Source: Leguminivora glycinivorella (lineage: Eukaryota; Arthropoda; Insecta; Lepidoptera; Tortricidae). From it: 64,000 bases of DNA. Numbering within the stretch: the stretch's first letter is position 1; every line of letters starts with the position of its first letter. The translations under genes were made by a program, and so were the position numbers. Of the stretch, positions 34,441 to 45,300 are shown piece after piece. Location of the stretch: the NCBI RefSeq assembly GCF_023078275.1, contig NC_062975.1:8655141-8719140 (forward strand), given 5' to 3'. Below the pieces are notes generated by a model. It did not search any database. It was not told where the DNA came from and worked only from the letters and a program-made list of their open reading frames with translations.

Positions 34441-35124
34441 ACTAGACTAGTTTGCCTATTACTCATCTTAGCAATTACTCAAGTTCATTATCTTACGTCT
34501 AACTTTATATTGCTTAAGTTTTATTAGTTAAATAAAGGTACTAGATTTAGACACCTACTGAAGTAAATCCACAAACCTACGGACCAAATTATAACATGTA
34601 AGCGTGAACAAATGTTGCCACAGTTTGGCCAGTGTCGTTCTCATCCATATTAAAATTATTGTTTCGTCGTAGGTTTAAGTTTCACCCAGACGGGACAATC
34701 AAATTGGCAATTTGATCAGCTAATCTATATAACAACTTTTTCAGTGATATCGACAGATTAAAAGGTCTGTAAACCCCTTAGAGATAAAATTATAATTTCA
34801 AACCAGCAATAATGTATATGAAAATTATAAGTATAGATATTTATGAAAGTAGGTACAAAATAGACAAAATGTTACAACTCGACTATAGTGGACAATGTTT
34901 CGGATTGTTTTATTATAAAAGTAACCTAACTGATGATGATGATGACGAAATAACGGAGCCTGGAAATTAATAATATTTTAATAATTAAAGACTAGTTATC
35001 ATCGGACAGAGAGAGTGTCTTATTTTTTACTTACAGGCTCGGAAACCTTTTTATGCTTTAAAACTAGTGGGTAAAACGCATCGAACAAACCAAAATTTGT
35101 ACCTATTATTTGAAACGAATATAG

Positions 35125-35188
35125 CGGACCCCAGGCTCCCATGAGCCGTGGCAAATGCCGGGATAACGCAAGGAGGATGATGATGATT
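35125..35188 (+). repeat. RTE-type retrotransposon 3' tail
   Basis: CCCATGAGCCGTGGCAAATG, then CCGGGATAACGCAAGGAGG and GATGATGATGATT. This is the short 3' tail of a lepidopteran RTE-type element. A shorter copy is at 36037-36075. Confidence 0.65.
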
Positions 35189-35194
35189 AAAGTC

Positions 35195-36037
35195 ATTATA
35201 TTTTTTGCTTGTTTTTACATCAATATTTAACGTGTGGTTAAAAATCTTTCGGGTTATTTAGGCCCACGGTGTACATTAGAGATGGGCCGAATACGGACTT
35301 TGCCGAATACGAATATTCGGCCGAATATTCGATTCAGCTGTTACCGAACCGAACATTCGGCCGAATATTCGGTTCCACCAAATTTTAAATTAAAAACTTT
35401 TCAATGATTGGCAATTGGTACTAACTATTAAGGCTCTTAATGTTCCTATAACTTAGTGCATAAGAAAATTTTGGTTTTTGTTTCTTAAGCTACGTTATTT
35501 TTACTTTTTTACGTAATTATTGTAGGTACTTATATTTTAACACATTTTTAACCCCGTTTGGTCATTAGAATGCTGAAATAGGATGTCATTATCCGATGAA
35601 TTACAAAACAACTTACGCTATTTATTTACTTTGTTTATTCGGTAAATATTCGGCAATATAATCGAACTATTCGGCCGAATACGAACATTGAAAAACTTGC
35701 CGAATATGCCGAATACCGAATATTTACCGAATATTCGGCCCATCTCTAGTGTACATTATAATACCTAATTGATGAGCAGGTTAATTAAATTAAATTAAAT
35801 ATTGATTAACCTTTACAAGTTTAGTAGGTACAGAGGAGTAAAATACATATCGTCACTACTTTTAAAAAAACTTGTATCTTCGTCTGTCAATGAAAAGAAA
35901 ATTGTAGTAAGTAGGTATGTATGGAATTCATATAGACTTACTGCGTTTTAACTTTGAGGAACAGCGTGAGATACGAGATTTTTTTTAAAGTAGTGACGAT
36001 ATTCATGAATTTCACGATACTTTCACTCATACCTAAT
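35195..36037. repeat. Left arm of a large inverted repeat (interrupted by a hAT-like MITE)
   Basis: The two parts 35195-35276 and 35749-36037 together match the reverse complement of 37137-37390. The shared words are TTTTTTGCTTGTTTTTACAT, GGTTATTTAGGCCCACGGTG, AATTGATGAGCAGGTTAATT and CACGATACTTTCACTCATAC. The interruption is the element at 35277-35748. Confidence 0.8.
35277..35748. mobile_element. hAT-like MITE with ATTCGGCCGAAT arms
   Basis: Terminal inverted repeats TAGAGATGGGCCGAATA...TATTCGGCCCATCTCTA, flanked by an exact 8-bp duplication GTGTACAT (35269-35276 and 35749-35756). An 8-bp target duplication and TAGAGATG-type ends are hallmarks of the hAT superfamily. At 472 bp with no transposase, it is non-autonomous. 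Multiple ATTCGGCCGAAT palindromes fill both ends. The matching arm at 37137-37390 lacks the insertion, so the empty site is also present. Confidence 0.8.
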
Positions 36038-36236
36038 GTGGCAAATGCCGGGATAACGCAAGGAGGACGATGATTTGAAACGAATACTTATTTTGTAGGT
36101 ACTTATTATTGATTTAAACTAGACTAGTCTGTTATTAAAATTTGTACTTTACATCTTGAATGTCGATATATTGTTATCGCCATATCGCGACATACGTATA
36201 GCCTTCACTATTTTTATGTTGCTTTCCTACATCTTG

Positions 36237-36316
36237 TCGCGTGATAAATGATAAAATCGACCCTATCGCACTATTTGTAAGTGCGATAGGGATCACTATT
36301 TTATCATTTTCGCGCG
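36237..36316. mobile_element. Short MITE with GTGCGATAGGG hairpin
   Basis: GTCGCGTGATAAATGATAAAAT at the left pairs with ATTTTATCATTTTCGCGCG at the right, with an inner CCCTATCGCACTA / TAAGTGCGATAGGG hairpin. About 80 bp. Confidence 0.65.
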
Positions 36317-36717
36317 TTCCTGGTTTCTGGTTTTTTTACCTGTCAGTCATTTGTCAATTTAGTTCGTAGGTCTGTGGATTTTACTTTAGGTACTTACCTA
36401 TGAAATAAGTATCAAGTTTTCAGTAATTTCTTTCACAATTAACGCCTGAATTTGCTATAAGAATACTGTTTGCCATCCTGAGGTCCATCTGTAGGTTTTC
36501 ATCAATATTATTTAAAATTCAGAATTTTGACTTTTGCTCATGGGTAGAAATATCCGGTCCGGAAATGTCGTTTCTTAAAATGCATCGAAATTCTACAATA
36601 CTACAATATCAGGATATGAAATATAGACTAATTGCTAAATAAAAAAGTAGACTTAGTATAGTAAGTATTAAATATGTATAATTAAAATTAATTAAAAATT
36701 AAAATTAAAAATTAAAT

Positions 36718-36958
36718 TTGTGTGGTGACGGGTTAAGAATTTCACCACCCCCTTTCTTCCCGTGGGTGTCGTAGAAGTCGACTGTGGGATATGGGTTCAA
36801 TTGTGGCGTAGGCGAGAGGCTGGCCACCTGTCACTGCAATGTCAAAGTTTGGATTTCTTTAACCCCTTTTTGCCAAGAGTGGCACTGTAACTTAGTATTC
36901 ATGTGCTCTGCCTACCCCTTCATGGGATACAGGCGTTATTATATATTATGTATATGTA
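36718..36958 (+). repeat. Retroelement/SINE 3' region (CCCCTTCATGGGATACAGGCG)
   Basis: Contains TTCTTCCCGTGGGTGTCGTA, GCGTAGGCGAGAGGCTGGCC, ACCTGTCACTGCAATGTCA, TTGCCAAGAGTGGCACTG and CCCTTCATGGGATACAGGCG. It is a very frequent lepidopteran 3' tail. A second copy is at 58858-59030. Confidence 0.7.
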
Positions 36959-37075
36959 AAAATTAAAATCTTAACTTGAAACAAATCTAAATACTGTACG
37001 TTAACTTACAAACATTGCAGGTAATTGTCTCAATTTTTAAATTATATTAGGCATTTAAGACACACCTACCTACAA

Positions 37076-37126
37076 AAATTGAAAATCGAAGTGCAGAAAC
37101 AAGCTCCGCGCGTTGATGTCTTATTG
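37076..37126. repeat. Inner inverted repeat, left arm
   Basis: AAATTGAAAATCGAAGTGCAG and CGCGTTGATGTCTTA pair with 37852-37909, so a second inversion is nested next to the larger one. Confidence 0.65.
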
Positions 37127-37136
37127 TGATTGTGTC

Positions 37137-37390
37137 ATTAGGTATGAGTGAAAGTATCGTGAAATTCATGAGTACCTATGTATTCTACTCCTCTGTACTA
37201 AACTTGTAAAGGTTAATCAATATTTAATTTAGTTCAATTAACCTGCTCATCAATTCATTACAAATAAATACTTAATATTAACATGTAGGTAGGTATTATA
37301 ATGTGGGTAGGTACACCGTGGGCCTAAATAACCTGAAATATTTTTAACCACGTTATTGATGTAAAAACAAGCAAAAAATATTATGATTTT
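37137..37390. repeat. Right arm of the large inverted repeat (empty hAT site)
   Basis: Reverse complement of 35195-35276 joined to 35749-36037, with no insertion at the point where the other arm carries the hAT-like MITE (junction near 37311). About 1.1 kb separates the arms. Confidence 0.8.
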
Positions 37391-37851
37391 AATATTTGGA
37401 TAAAAGGAATTCTAAGAATAAACTAAATCATTTTCATAGAAAATATTTTAACTTTTTTTTTTTAATTTATTGTTTAGAAAAGAAATTACATTTTTTTGTG
37501 TTTTTAAATACTTTTTGAGATTTGAGAAATATCTAATTATCTCTGATTCTAAACCAAATCCAGATAATTTCATAATGTAAATTTTTTTCGGGGTATGTAT
37601 GTAAACTTATTCAGGCCCACGCTGTAAAGTGGCGAAAAAGGAATTAATCGCTTTATTGTACATAAATAGACATTAATACACAACTTATTACTGAATATTA
37701 TTACTAAATAGAGCCTCACATGTGTTGAAGATTACAGATAAGTATCTATACTTATATAATAATACAATTTCAATATAAGTACACCATTCGCTCAAAATTG
37801 AACCACAGAAATTCACAGAATATATAATTAATAGTACAAGATTGAACTTAA

Positions 37852-37909
37852 GACATCAACGCGTGGCATCAACTTTGATTCGATTCTGCACTTCGATTTT
37901 CAATTGACA
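37852..37909. repeat. Inner inverted repeat, right arm
   Basis: Pairs with 37076-37126 (ACATCAACGCG and TGCACTTCGATTTTCAATT). Confidence 0.65.
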
Positions 37910-38076
37910 TCTTCTTTTTTGTGTTTCAATGAACTCAGCTCTAGGTAGGTACCTACTTAAAACTACTGATGTAATTCAAAAACGCTTTTTAAACCAGAGT
38001 TATTTAATAACTGTTTGTATTTATGTCACATTGACTTATGTATGTATTCGTAAAAAGAAAGGAATAAAGTATCAGT

Positions 38077-38185
38077 CAGGCAAGCATGGTCGCGCGATAA
38101 ATGATAAAACATCAGGCCGTCCCTATCAAACTTACAAATAGTGCTATCTAGTGCTGATGGTTTATCGTGCGACCATACTTGCCTG
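38077..38185. mobile_element. CAGGCAAGCATGGTCGC MITE, complete
   Basis: 109 bp with inverted ends CAGGCAAGCATGGTCGCGCG and CGTGCGACCATACTTGCCTG. It contains CATCAGGCCGTCCCTATC. Same family as 31363-31480. Confidence 0.75.
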
Positions 38186-38330
38186 CCAGGACCATAGGTT
38201 TTTGTGAATAAGGGGTTTATTTATTGTATATATACTTGAAAAATACATATTATAGGATGGAATATAATTTCCTATTAGGACAATAAGTGTATTCTACGCT
38301 TAGGTATATTCCACACTGAATGCAGATTTA

Positions 38331-39830
38331 GTTGTAAGCAGATCCCAGCTTCACTAGTGTTGTGCAATACTGCGCCCGAGAATCTCGAGATAGTGCTGCG
38401 ACAGATTTATAGTGTGTGTAAATCAGTGGGGATGGCTGGCGTCTTGGGGGTTAGTGGGGCGGCTTTGTGGATAATATGTAGTCTACAGTCTATAATGTTA
38501 GTGAAGTCATGAAGTTTTACTGCGAAGGATCTTTTAACATATAAACTGAAATAGATATCAGAGCTACACTAAAGAAAAAGTAACCAAGTCTACGAGTGGT
38601 TAAGCTGTGAAAAAAATATTTCATAACATGGTTTGACTTGTTCCCTAGATATATTTTATGATAGTACTTATGTAGCTACAATAATAGGTACACTAAGTCT
38701 AAGTCTGTTGTAAGCAGATCCAAGCTTCGCTGGTGTTGTGCGACCATTACTGCGCGCGAGAATCTCGAGATAGTGCTGCGACAGATTTATAGCGGTGTGT
38801 GTAAATCAGCGGGGATGGCTGGCGTCTTGGGGGTTAGTGGGGCGACTTTGTGGATAATATGTTCTACAGTCTATAATGTTAGTGAAGTCATGAAGTTTTA
38901 CTGCGAAGGATAGAACTGAAATAGATATAATATCAAAGCTTCCCTAAAGAAAAAGTAACCAATACGGCGAGTGGTTAAGCCGTCAAAAAAATATTTCATA
39001 ATATGGTTTGTTTGTTCCCTAGATGTATCTCATGATAGCTATGTAGCTACAATAATAGGTATACTAATTCCGTTTTCACATTATCCGATCCGATATCAGA
39101 TGTTGAAAAAAATCAATGGAAAAATCCAAGATGGTGTCTGTAATGTATGGAATATCGGTCCGACATCCGATATCCGATCGGATAATGTGAAAACGCACTA
39201 AGTCTAAGTCGGTTGTAAGCAGATGACAGATCCAAGCTTCGCTGGTGTTGTGCAACCATTACTGCACCCGAGAATCTCGAGATAGTGCTGCGACAGATTT
39301 ATAGCGGTGTGTGTAAATCAGCGGGGATGGCTCGCGTCTTGGGGGTTAGTGGGGCGGCTTTGTGGATAATATATTCTACAGTCTATAATATTAGTGAAGT
39401 CATGAAATGTGGGTGTTTTACTGCAAAGGATCTTTTAACATATAAACTGAAATAGATATCAGAGCTACACGAAAGAAAAAGTAACCAAGTGGAAAGTTAA
39501 GCCGTGAAAAAAATATTTCATAACATGGTTTGATTTGTTCCCTAGATGTATTTTATGATAGTACCTATGTAGCTACAATAATAGGTAATACTAATTCTAA
39601 GTCGGTTGTAAGCAGATCCAAGCTTCGCTGGTGTTGTGCGACCATTACTGCGCGCGAGAATCTCGAGATAGTGCTGCGACAGATTTATAGCGGTGTGTGT
39701 AAATCAGCGGGGATGGCTGGCGTCTTGGGGGTTAGTTTAGTGGGGCGGTTTTTGTGCGGGTGTGTTACGTCTATAATGTTAGTGACATGTGGGTGGTTTA
39801 TTGCACTTTGACTACCTTTTAGAAAATTTA
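38331..39830 (+). repeat. Four-unit tandem array with a possible reading frame
   Basis: The units start at GTTGTAAGCAG: 38331, 38707, 39212 and 39604. Periods are 376, 505 (380 without the MITE at 39071-39195) and 392. Each unit holds GAGAATCTCGAGATAGTGCT, GGGGATGGCTGGCGTCTTGG and, except the last, a CATAATATGG/AGATGTATxTxATGATAG spacer. Units 2, 3 and 4 share an open frame reading SKLRWCCATITARENLEI, then VLRQIYSGVCKSAGMAGVLG. In units 2 and 3 it continues into a hydrophobic stretch. Unit 1 has a TAG, a five-base deletion and a two-base insertion, so it is broken. I do not recognise the protein. It may equally be a non-coding satellite. Confidence 0.75.
39071..39195. mobile_element. MITE with CGTTTTCACATTATCCGATC ends
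   Basis: 125 bp. CGTTTTCACATTATCCGATC at the left and GATCGGATAATGTGAAAACG at the right are perfect inverted ends. It lies inside unit 2 of the tandem array and is absent at the same place in the other units. A related, partial copy is at 62703-62820. Confidence 0.8.
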
Positions 39831-39900
39831 TTGAAACATTTTCTTTGAAACAAAAAATAAATAAAAAATGATCAGCCAAACAAAAGTAAACCTTATAGGT

Positions 39901-40257
39901 ACACCGTGTTGTTTTTGTTTTCCGTTAAATTCGACACGTTGCTAGGTTCATTATCAGGAACCACCCTGTATCACTTTTAGTTAAATTCGCAAAAAAAATT
40001 ATTCATCATTTTCATACATAATAAATGAATTTATTGTGAATAACATTCAAGTTAGTGTCAAGTGATTGATGGCACATGTCAAAACAAAAAAATAGGAATT
40101 GGTAAAGGCTGTCACACACGTGTTCAGTAATTGTCTTTATTTTCTTAATAACTCGATAACCGTAAGAGTTAAGACGCTAGTTTCTTAGAGAAATTAATTG
40201 TATTTGATCTAAAGAACCTTCCCTTAAAGTTAACGGACTTCAATAAAACAGAGTGTA
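39901..40257. mobile_element. ACACCGTGTT / ACACCCTGTT element, forward copy
   Basis: About 357 bp from ACACCGTGTTGTTTTTG to CAATAAAACAGAGTGT. It is the reverse complement, with divergence, of 43049-43399 (shared CTCGATAACCGTAAGAGTTA, GACGCTAGTTTCTTAGAGAA, CAAGTGATTGATGGCACATG). The end words ACACCSTGTTTTT are inverted, as in a DNA transposon derivative. No transposase. Confidence 0.65.
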
Positions 40258-43048
40258 TTATGATAATATTGTAAACATTCATAAGTGTGTAGCAAGCAGG
40301 TTTTGTCGTATAACTAGAGGTATAGTAGCTATGTCAAAAAGCAATCAACAGAGCATTTTATATGTAGTTCGTCAGGGTATTAATAATATAAAACATGGAG
40401 ATAAATTTTTCTTAAAGGAAACCAACATCATAAGTTGCATAAAAACACTTCCATTTATAACATGCTGCTACTCTATTTAGAGTAGGCATTACTAGCAATT
40501 CAAAACAGCGTTTATTCTAAAAATAAGTATTTCCCGCCCGCGACACCCACTCGTTTTCTAAGCGGCGAGCCAGACAGACTGAATAATATTTAACCCCTTT
40601 CAAATGTAAAAGCATTACGGAATGAAAAAACAGCACTTATGTACCTCCCTACGCAGATAAACCATCTCTCGTACAAAGCGCACAAAGATACAATGCCTCT
40701 GAAAGGGTTCAAGAACGCACTTTCAAATTAACCGTTCTCGGCGGCGGAACGATGCAAATCCTACTTTCGTTGCACCCCATTCTGAACTCTATCGACCCGG
40801 AATAACTCGAGACGAACAACAGTTATTCCCCTGCTGTAATACCACAATATAACATATTAGTAGCTGCAATGGTCCTATTTTAAATAGGGCCGTTTACATT
40901 TTTCCTTTTCATGTCATTGTCTCAGAGCGGAGAGCGCTTGCAACCGTCACGTTCCAATTTTGAAAAGTGTCGGAACAAAATGGTAGTCGCTTTGTGCAGG
41001 CCCTCGCTCGAGCTCGCTGCTGACTCGAGTTTGGTAATTTAGCAGATGTTCTGCGACCTTTGATGTTCCGTCTTTAGGAAACGACGCGAGTATACACTAT
41101 ACAGCACCTAGTACCTACATACATTTACCGTAGCTACAAAGCTAGCAAACAAAACCTTCTTACATGCCATCTAGGAATTATTATAAGTTTTCAGAAATTT
41201 GTGAGTTTTAATTAACCTTAACTGCTGCTATATCGGTTAGCGACTGTACTTAGCTATCAGAAAATATGTTAAACATCAATCAACTGCCTAACTTGAAGCA
41301 TGATTCATAACAATCCACACAGCATATACCGACGTCAAAAACATCAACCAAACAAGAGAGAAGTCATAGATACCTGCCTTCCATCAGCATAGCAAGTAAC
41401 CAAATTGGAACATCACCGTCCCGTGTTTACAACTCAACAAAAATAAAAAATAACAAAGGAGCCGAATTTAAATTCCAATCGAACTTTGACACATGTCTGC
41501 CACCATAAACAATGGAAATTCAAATCATCGTTAGGTTTGACGTCGGGCGAGGTAATGCGATTGTGGCTCAGTACTCTATGGCTCTTCATCTATAAATAGG
41601 AGCCTTTTCTCTCGCTTTTTCTTCACAGAATCCGAGTCAAGATCGACCGATAAGCTATCTCGTGTGAGACGGTCTCAATATCCACAGATGGCCTTGCTCT
41701 CGTGTAATCTCTGCGCTCGACGTGGATATTTTTGTCATTTTTTGCTGTTGGTTCTTTGAAAATCTCGCTTTGTACTCTAATAGGGACATTATTATGACGT
41801 GGAGCAAGCCGTCTAAATATGTAAACACTGATTGAGGATAGATAAAAGACAAAAGGAGTTCGGTGATGGGACAGAATAGTTTTTATTGCGAATGTTGGTC
41901 GCTCGGGTTTGAAAAAGATGAGGCTTTATGTTCTCGTGGAAACTGCGGCAGCTGCTCGTGTGGTTAAAGCTTCAATGGCTCAGATTTTCCAATTCGTGAA
42001 TTTTGAGCAAAGCGCCTTCGTGGCAGTCTCGCCTAATATTCTCACGTCAAGGGTGGATTTATCGAAATTACTGTCAGGAAAATATGCTTATTTATTCCAA
42101 TACTATGAATAGATAGGTACTACAAATAATCGAATCAAAATAGGAAAGTTAGTAGGATATTCTTAAACACAGTTTGGCATATTTATATCTCAATGAAATT
42201 TAGGTATTTTAAATGAACAATTTTTTTAATAAATTCCTTATTTTAATACTTAATTAAGGTTTTTGTAGAATTTTAGCGCTTTTTTAGATTACAATTATTG
42301 GTTTCTATAATATTTACTAGCAGAAGAAGAAAGAAAAGAGAAGAGAAGAGAATAGACATTTGTAAAGGCTGCATGGTCTCTATAGTAATTCCATCAATAT
42401 GAAATCTAATTAATTATATATAATTTAAAAAATGCAAATGAAGACAATTAAATCACATGTAAAATAAAAATCAGTCCCATTTTGGCACAAAATAAAAATG
42501 TTTCTAGAAATACGCAAATTTACCCTTACATGTAAAACATATGACCTAACCTATAAATAACTTTTTTTTTGACAATGCAAAAAAGTCATATCCATGACTC
42601 CACAGCCACACACGCTACCGTAACGCTCACATTCAGTGAGAGTGAGAGTTAGCGAAGAATCTGAACCCACGGCGCCTTAACCGCTGTTAACATTGAAAAG
42701 GCAAGTTTATTTTGTGTCATTTTAAACTACATGCATAACCAAAAGAAACCTTCAAGTTAAATTTAGTTATATTTAATTACTTTACGTGTAAAAAAATAGT
42801 TACATTCATGCCACGATTGATAAGCTGCACGACTGCATTAAGTTTTTAAAGAAAATCATGAAAACATTTGACTTCATAATAATAAATCCTTATACTCGTA
42901 ATCTTACTTGCCATCGATTTCATTATAAGATTACGCTATTCACCGCATTCTAAATTAATTAAGACTGAATAATATGCCAAATACTTCTCGTTGGTTTAGA
43001 ATTTAATTTTGGAAACAAATAAACGTAAAGCACTTAATAGCTGGATCT
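40258..43048. other. No gene seen; possible TATA promoter at 41589
   Basis: Near 41589 the sequence ATCTATAAATAGGAGCC is a good TATA box, and a TTCACAG lies about 30 bp on, but no coding exon follows. The + strand frame from an ATG at 41918 (about 65 codons) has no recognisable features. 40530-41060 is GC-richer and single-copy-looking. A GAAGAGAAGAGAAGAG run lies at 42331-42350. Confidence 0.25.
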
Positions 43049-43399
43049 ACACCCTGTTTTTATTGAATTCCGTTAACTTTAAGGGAAGGTTCTTTAGATC
43101 AAATACAATTAATTTCTCTAAGAAACTAGCGTCTTAACTCTTACGGTTATCGAGTTATTAAGAAAATAAAGACAATTACTGAACACGTGTGTGACAGCCT
43201 TTACCAATTCCTAATTTTTTGTTTTGACATGTGCCATCAATCACTTGACACTAACTTGAATGTTATTTTTAAGGGTCTCTCACACTTATAAATTCATTTA
43301 TTATGTACGAAAATTTGAAGAAAATTTTTTTTTTTGCGAATTTAAAAGTGATATACAGAACGTGTCGAATTTAATGGAAAACAAAAAAAACACGGTGTA
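43049..43399. mobile_element. ACACCGTGTT / ACACCCTGTT element, inverted copy
   Basis: From ACACCCTGTTTTTATTGAAT to ACAAAAAAAACACGGTGT. Inverted relative to 39901-40257, 3.1 kb away. A CACGGTGTATAATATACACCGTG hairpin caps its right end. Confidence 0.65.
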
Positions 43400-43416
43400 T
43401 AATATACACCGTGCCA

Positions 43417-43617
43417 CAATGACTAGCAAAATTCGTTACTATTTACACATAGTTATCTACGATTTTCAGAAAATTATTACATATACAGTGTATATGTAAT
43501 AATTTTCTGAAAATTATTACATATACAGTGTATATGTAATATACAGTGTATATGTAATAATTTTCTGAAAATCGTAGATAACTATGTGTAAATAGTAACG
43601 AATTTTGCTAGTCATTG
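43417..43617. repeat. 201-bp near-perfect palindrome
   Basis: CAATGACTAGCAAAATTCGT at the left is exactly complemented by ACGAATTTTGCTAGTCATTG at the right, and the match continues inward through TTATCTACGATTTTCAGAAA. The centre holds three copies of ATTACATATACAGTGTATAT, itself nearly palindromic. Such a sequence can extrude a cruciform. Confidence 0.9.
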
Positions 43618-43845
43618 TACTAATTAGGACTAATTTAACACATTCAGTGACAGTGCTATAGTTCGTACGTTGTTAGGTATGAGCTTTCGCTACATACGGT
43701 TCTACCCGTGTTTTGGAACACTCTACCTACATAACACTGAAGAAATTAAATTCATCTACATGCTTAGGTTTCACTACAATATTATATTTTGATACTTCTT
43801 TACACGAGTTGCGACTCAGGTATAATCTTTTTGATAGTATTTTAT

Positions 43846-44425
43846 TAACCGACTTCAAAAAAGGAGGAGGTTCTCAATTCGACTGAATTTTTTTTTTTAT
43901 TTTTTTTTTGTATGTATGTTACTCGATATCTCCGAAAATCGTGGACCGATTTTCAAAATTTTTTTTTTGATCGTATGGGTATAACCCCGAGATGGTCCCA
44001 TTGGCACCAAGTCGGGGTCTGATGATGGGATCTTGGAGAAATCGAGGGAACTCTTCAAATGTTATAGGCACATGTAATGTTTTTAGTGTATTTTTCAAAG
44101 GTACACCAGTATTTACGCCTGCTGGTAATAATTTTATGTGGCTGAGCTGATGATGGAAGGTCAACTCCTCAATGGTTAGGAGTTAAAGGATAATTCTTTC
44201 ACTACTGTACATATATTCGGACTGATACATATAATATCACTAGGAACCACTAAAAATCAACAAATAAATAAACTTTTTAACAAAAAATAAAACCGCCTTC
44301 AAAAATAAGCGTGTTACAAAATACGGAGAAACTAAAAAGCCAAAAATAATAAACCTTTAAATTCAGATTTCTTATCGGATTGCAATAATCTAAACATCCC
44401 AATTAAAAACAAATCAATTATTTTT
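43846..44425 (+). mobile_element. ACCGACTTCAA-family element with internal sequence
   Basis: Starts TTAACCGACTTCAAAAAAGG, then GAGGAGGTTCTCAATTCGAC, ACTCGATATCTCCGAAAATC, AAGTCGGGGTCTGATGATGG, and later AATAAAACCGCCTTCAAAAA. Larger relative of 29461-29669. A non-coding repeat. The open minus-strand frame inside (43919-44164) is part of the repeat and has no recognised domain. Confidence 0.65.
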
Positions 44426-44630
44426 GGAGTCGGGGCCAGCCTGAGTAGGTATGGTTGGGTGGGGCAAACAGGAAATAGCAAGGCGACGAACAGGTCTGGT
44501 ACCGACTACAAAAATAATGGATTTGTTTTTAATTGGGATGTTTAGATTATTGCAATCCGATAAGAAATCTGAATTTAAAGGTTTATTATTTTTGGCTTTT
44601 TAGTTTCTCCGTATTTTGTAACACGCTTAT
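44303..44630. repeat. Long hairpin with ~120-bp arms
   Basis: AATAAGCGTGTTACAAAATA through CAATTAAAAACAAATC (44303-44425) is repeated as its reverse complement at 44508-44630 with few changes. The loop of about 80 bp contains GTCGGGGCCAGCCTGAG, TGGGTGGGGCAAACAGG and TCTGGTACCGACTAC. It arose by inversion of the end of the ACCGACTTCAA element. Confidence 0.85.
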
Positions 44631-45300
44631 TTTTTATTGGGCATTTTCAATATATGTAACCAAATTCCTCTATAATCAAACAATTGTACAACTTTTACAT
44701 AAACAACATTTCACATAATTAACTACCCAAGTATAGACGAAACCAGAAACCCTTACTAGGCAGAGTGCGACCCGCGCATAAAGTAACCCTTTGACAATTT
44801 ATTTCAGTTGGCCCAACTTCGCGCTGACAATAAATCTCCGGCAGAGACAATTCTAAAAAGCCGATTTCATTTTAATTTAAATGGAATATATTTTGGTAAG
44901 TAGTACATAGTACCTACTAACATAGGTAGTGATGTGGACAGTGAATTAATTACTATTAGATATACATAGGTATAGATTGTTATTGTTAACCAAGGGATGA
45001 AATACCCCCATTGGTGTTGGTGACATTAACACTAGCGTTTCTAATTCGAGATTTCATTTTCGCACTTGATAAATAATCATATATGCTGTGCTCTCGAGAT
45101 ATACTATCATACTATGTCTACCATATTCTGGTGATATTCTGTATGATTTTTAAGAACAGAATCAAAATATTACTAAGACCAGCCTAAATAAATCAATGAT
45201 AGGCATGTAAGATCAGAACCTTTGATGTTATAAATATTTATGCGTATCCAGAAGTGGAGCAGTCAATTTCCGTACCTACCCCTTATCTGTGCAACTTACC
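44631..45300. other. No gene seen
   Basis: 44760-44880 looks single-copy (CTTTGACAATTTATTTCAG, TCCGGCAGAGACAATT) and could be regulatory. The remainder is AT-rich. Confidence 0.3.

Noticed and set aside
38331..39830. CRISPR array or bacterial repeat
   Set aside because: Units are 376-505 bp long with no short, evenly spaced repeats. The setting is clearly an animal genome.
41580..41720. TATA-driven short peptide gene (ATG at 41689)
   Set aside because: The TATA box is good, but the frame gives only about 23 residues and no acceptor or donor follows.
43919..44164. 81-codon minus-strand frame
   Set aside because: It lies wholly inside the ACCGACTTCAA repeat and has no transposase motif.
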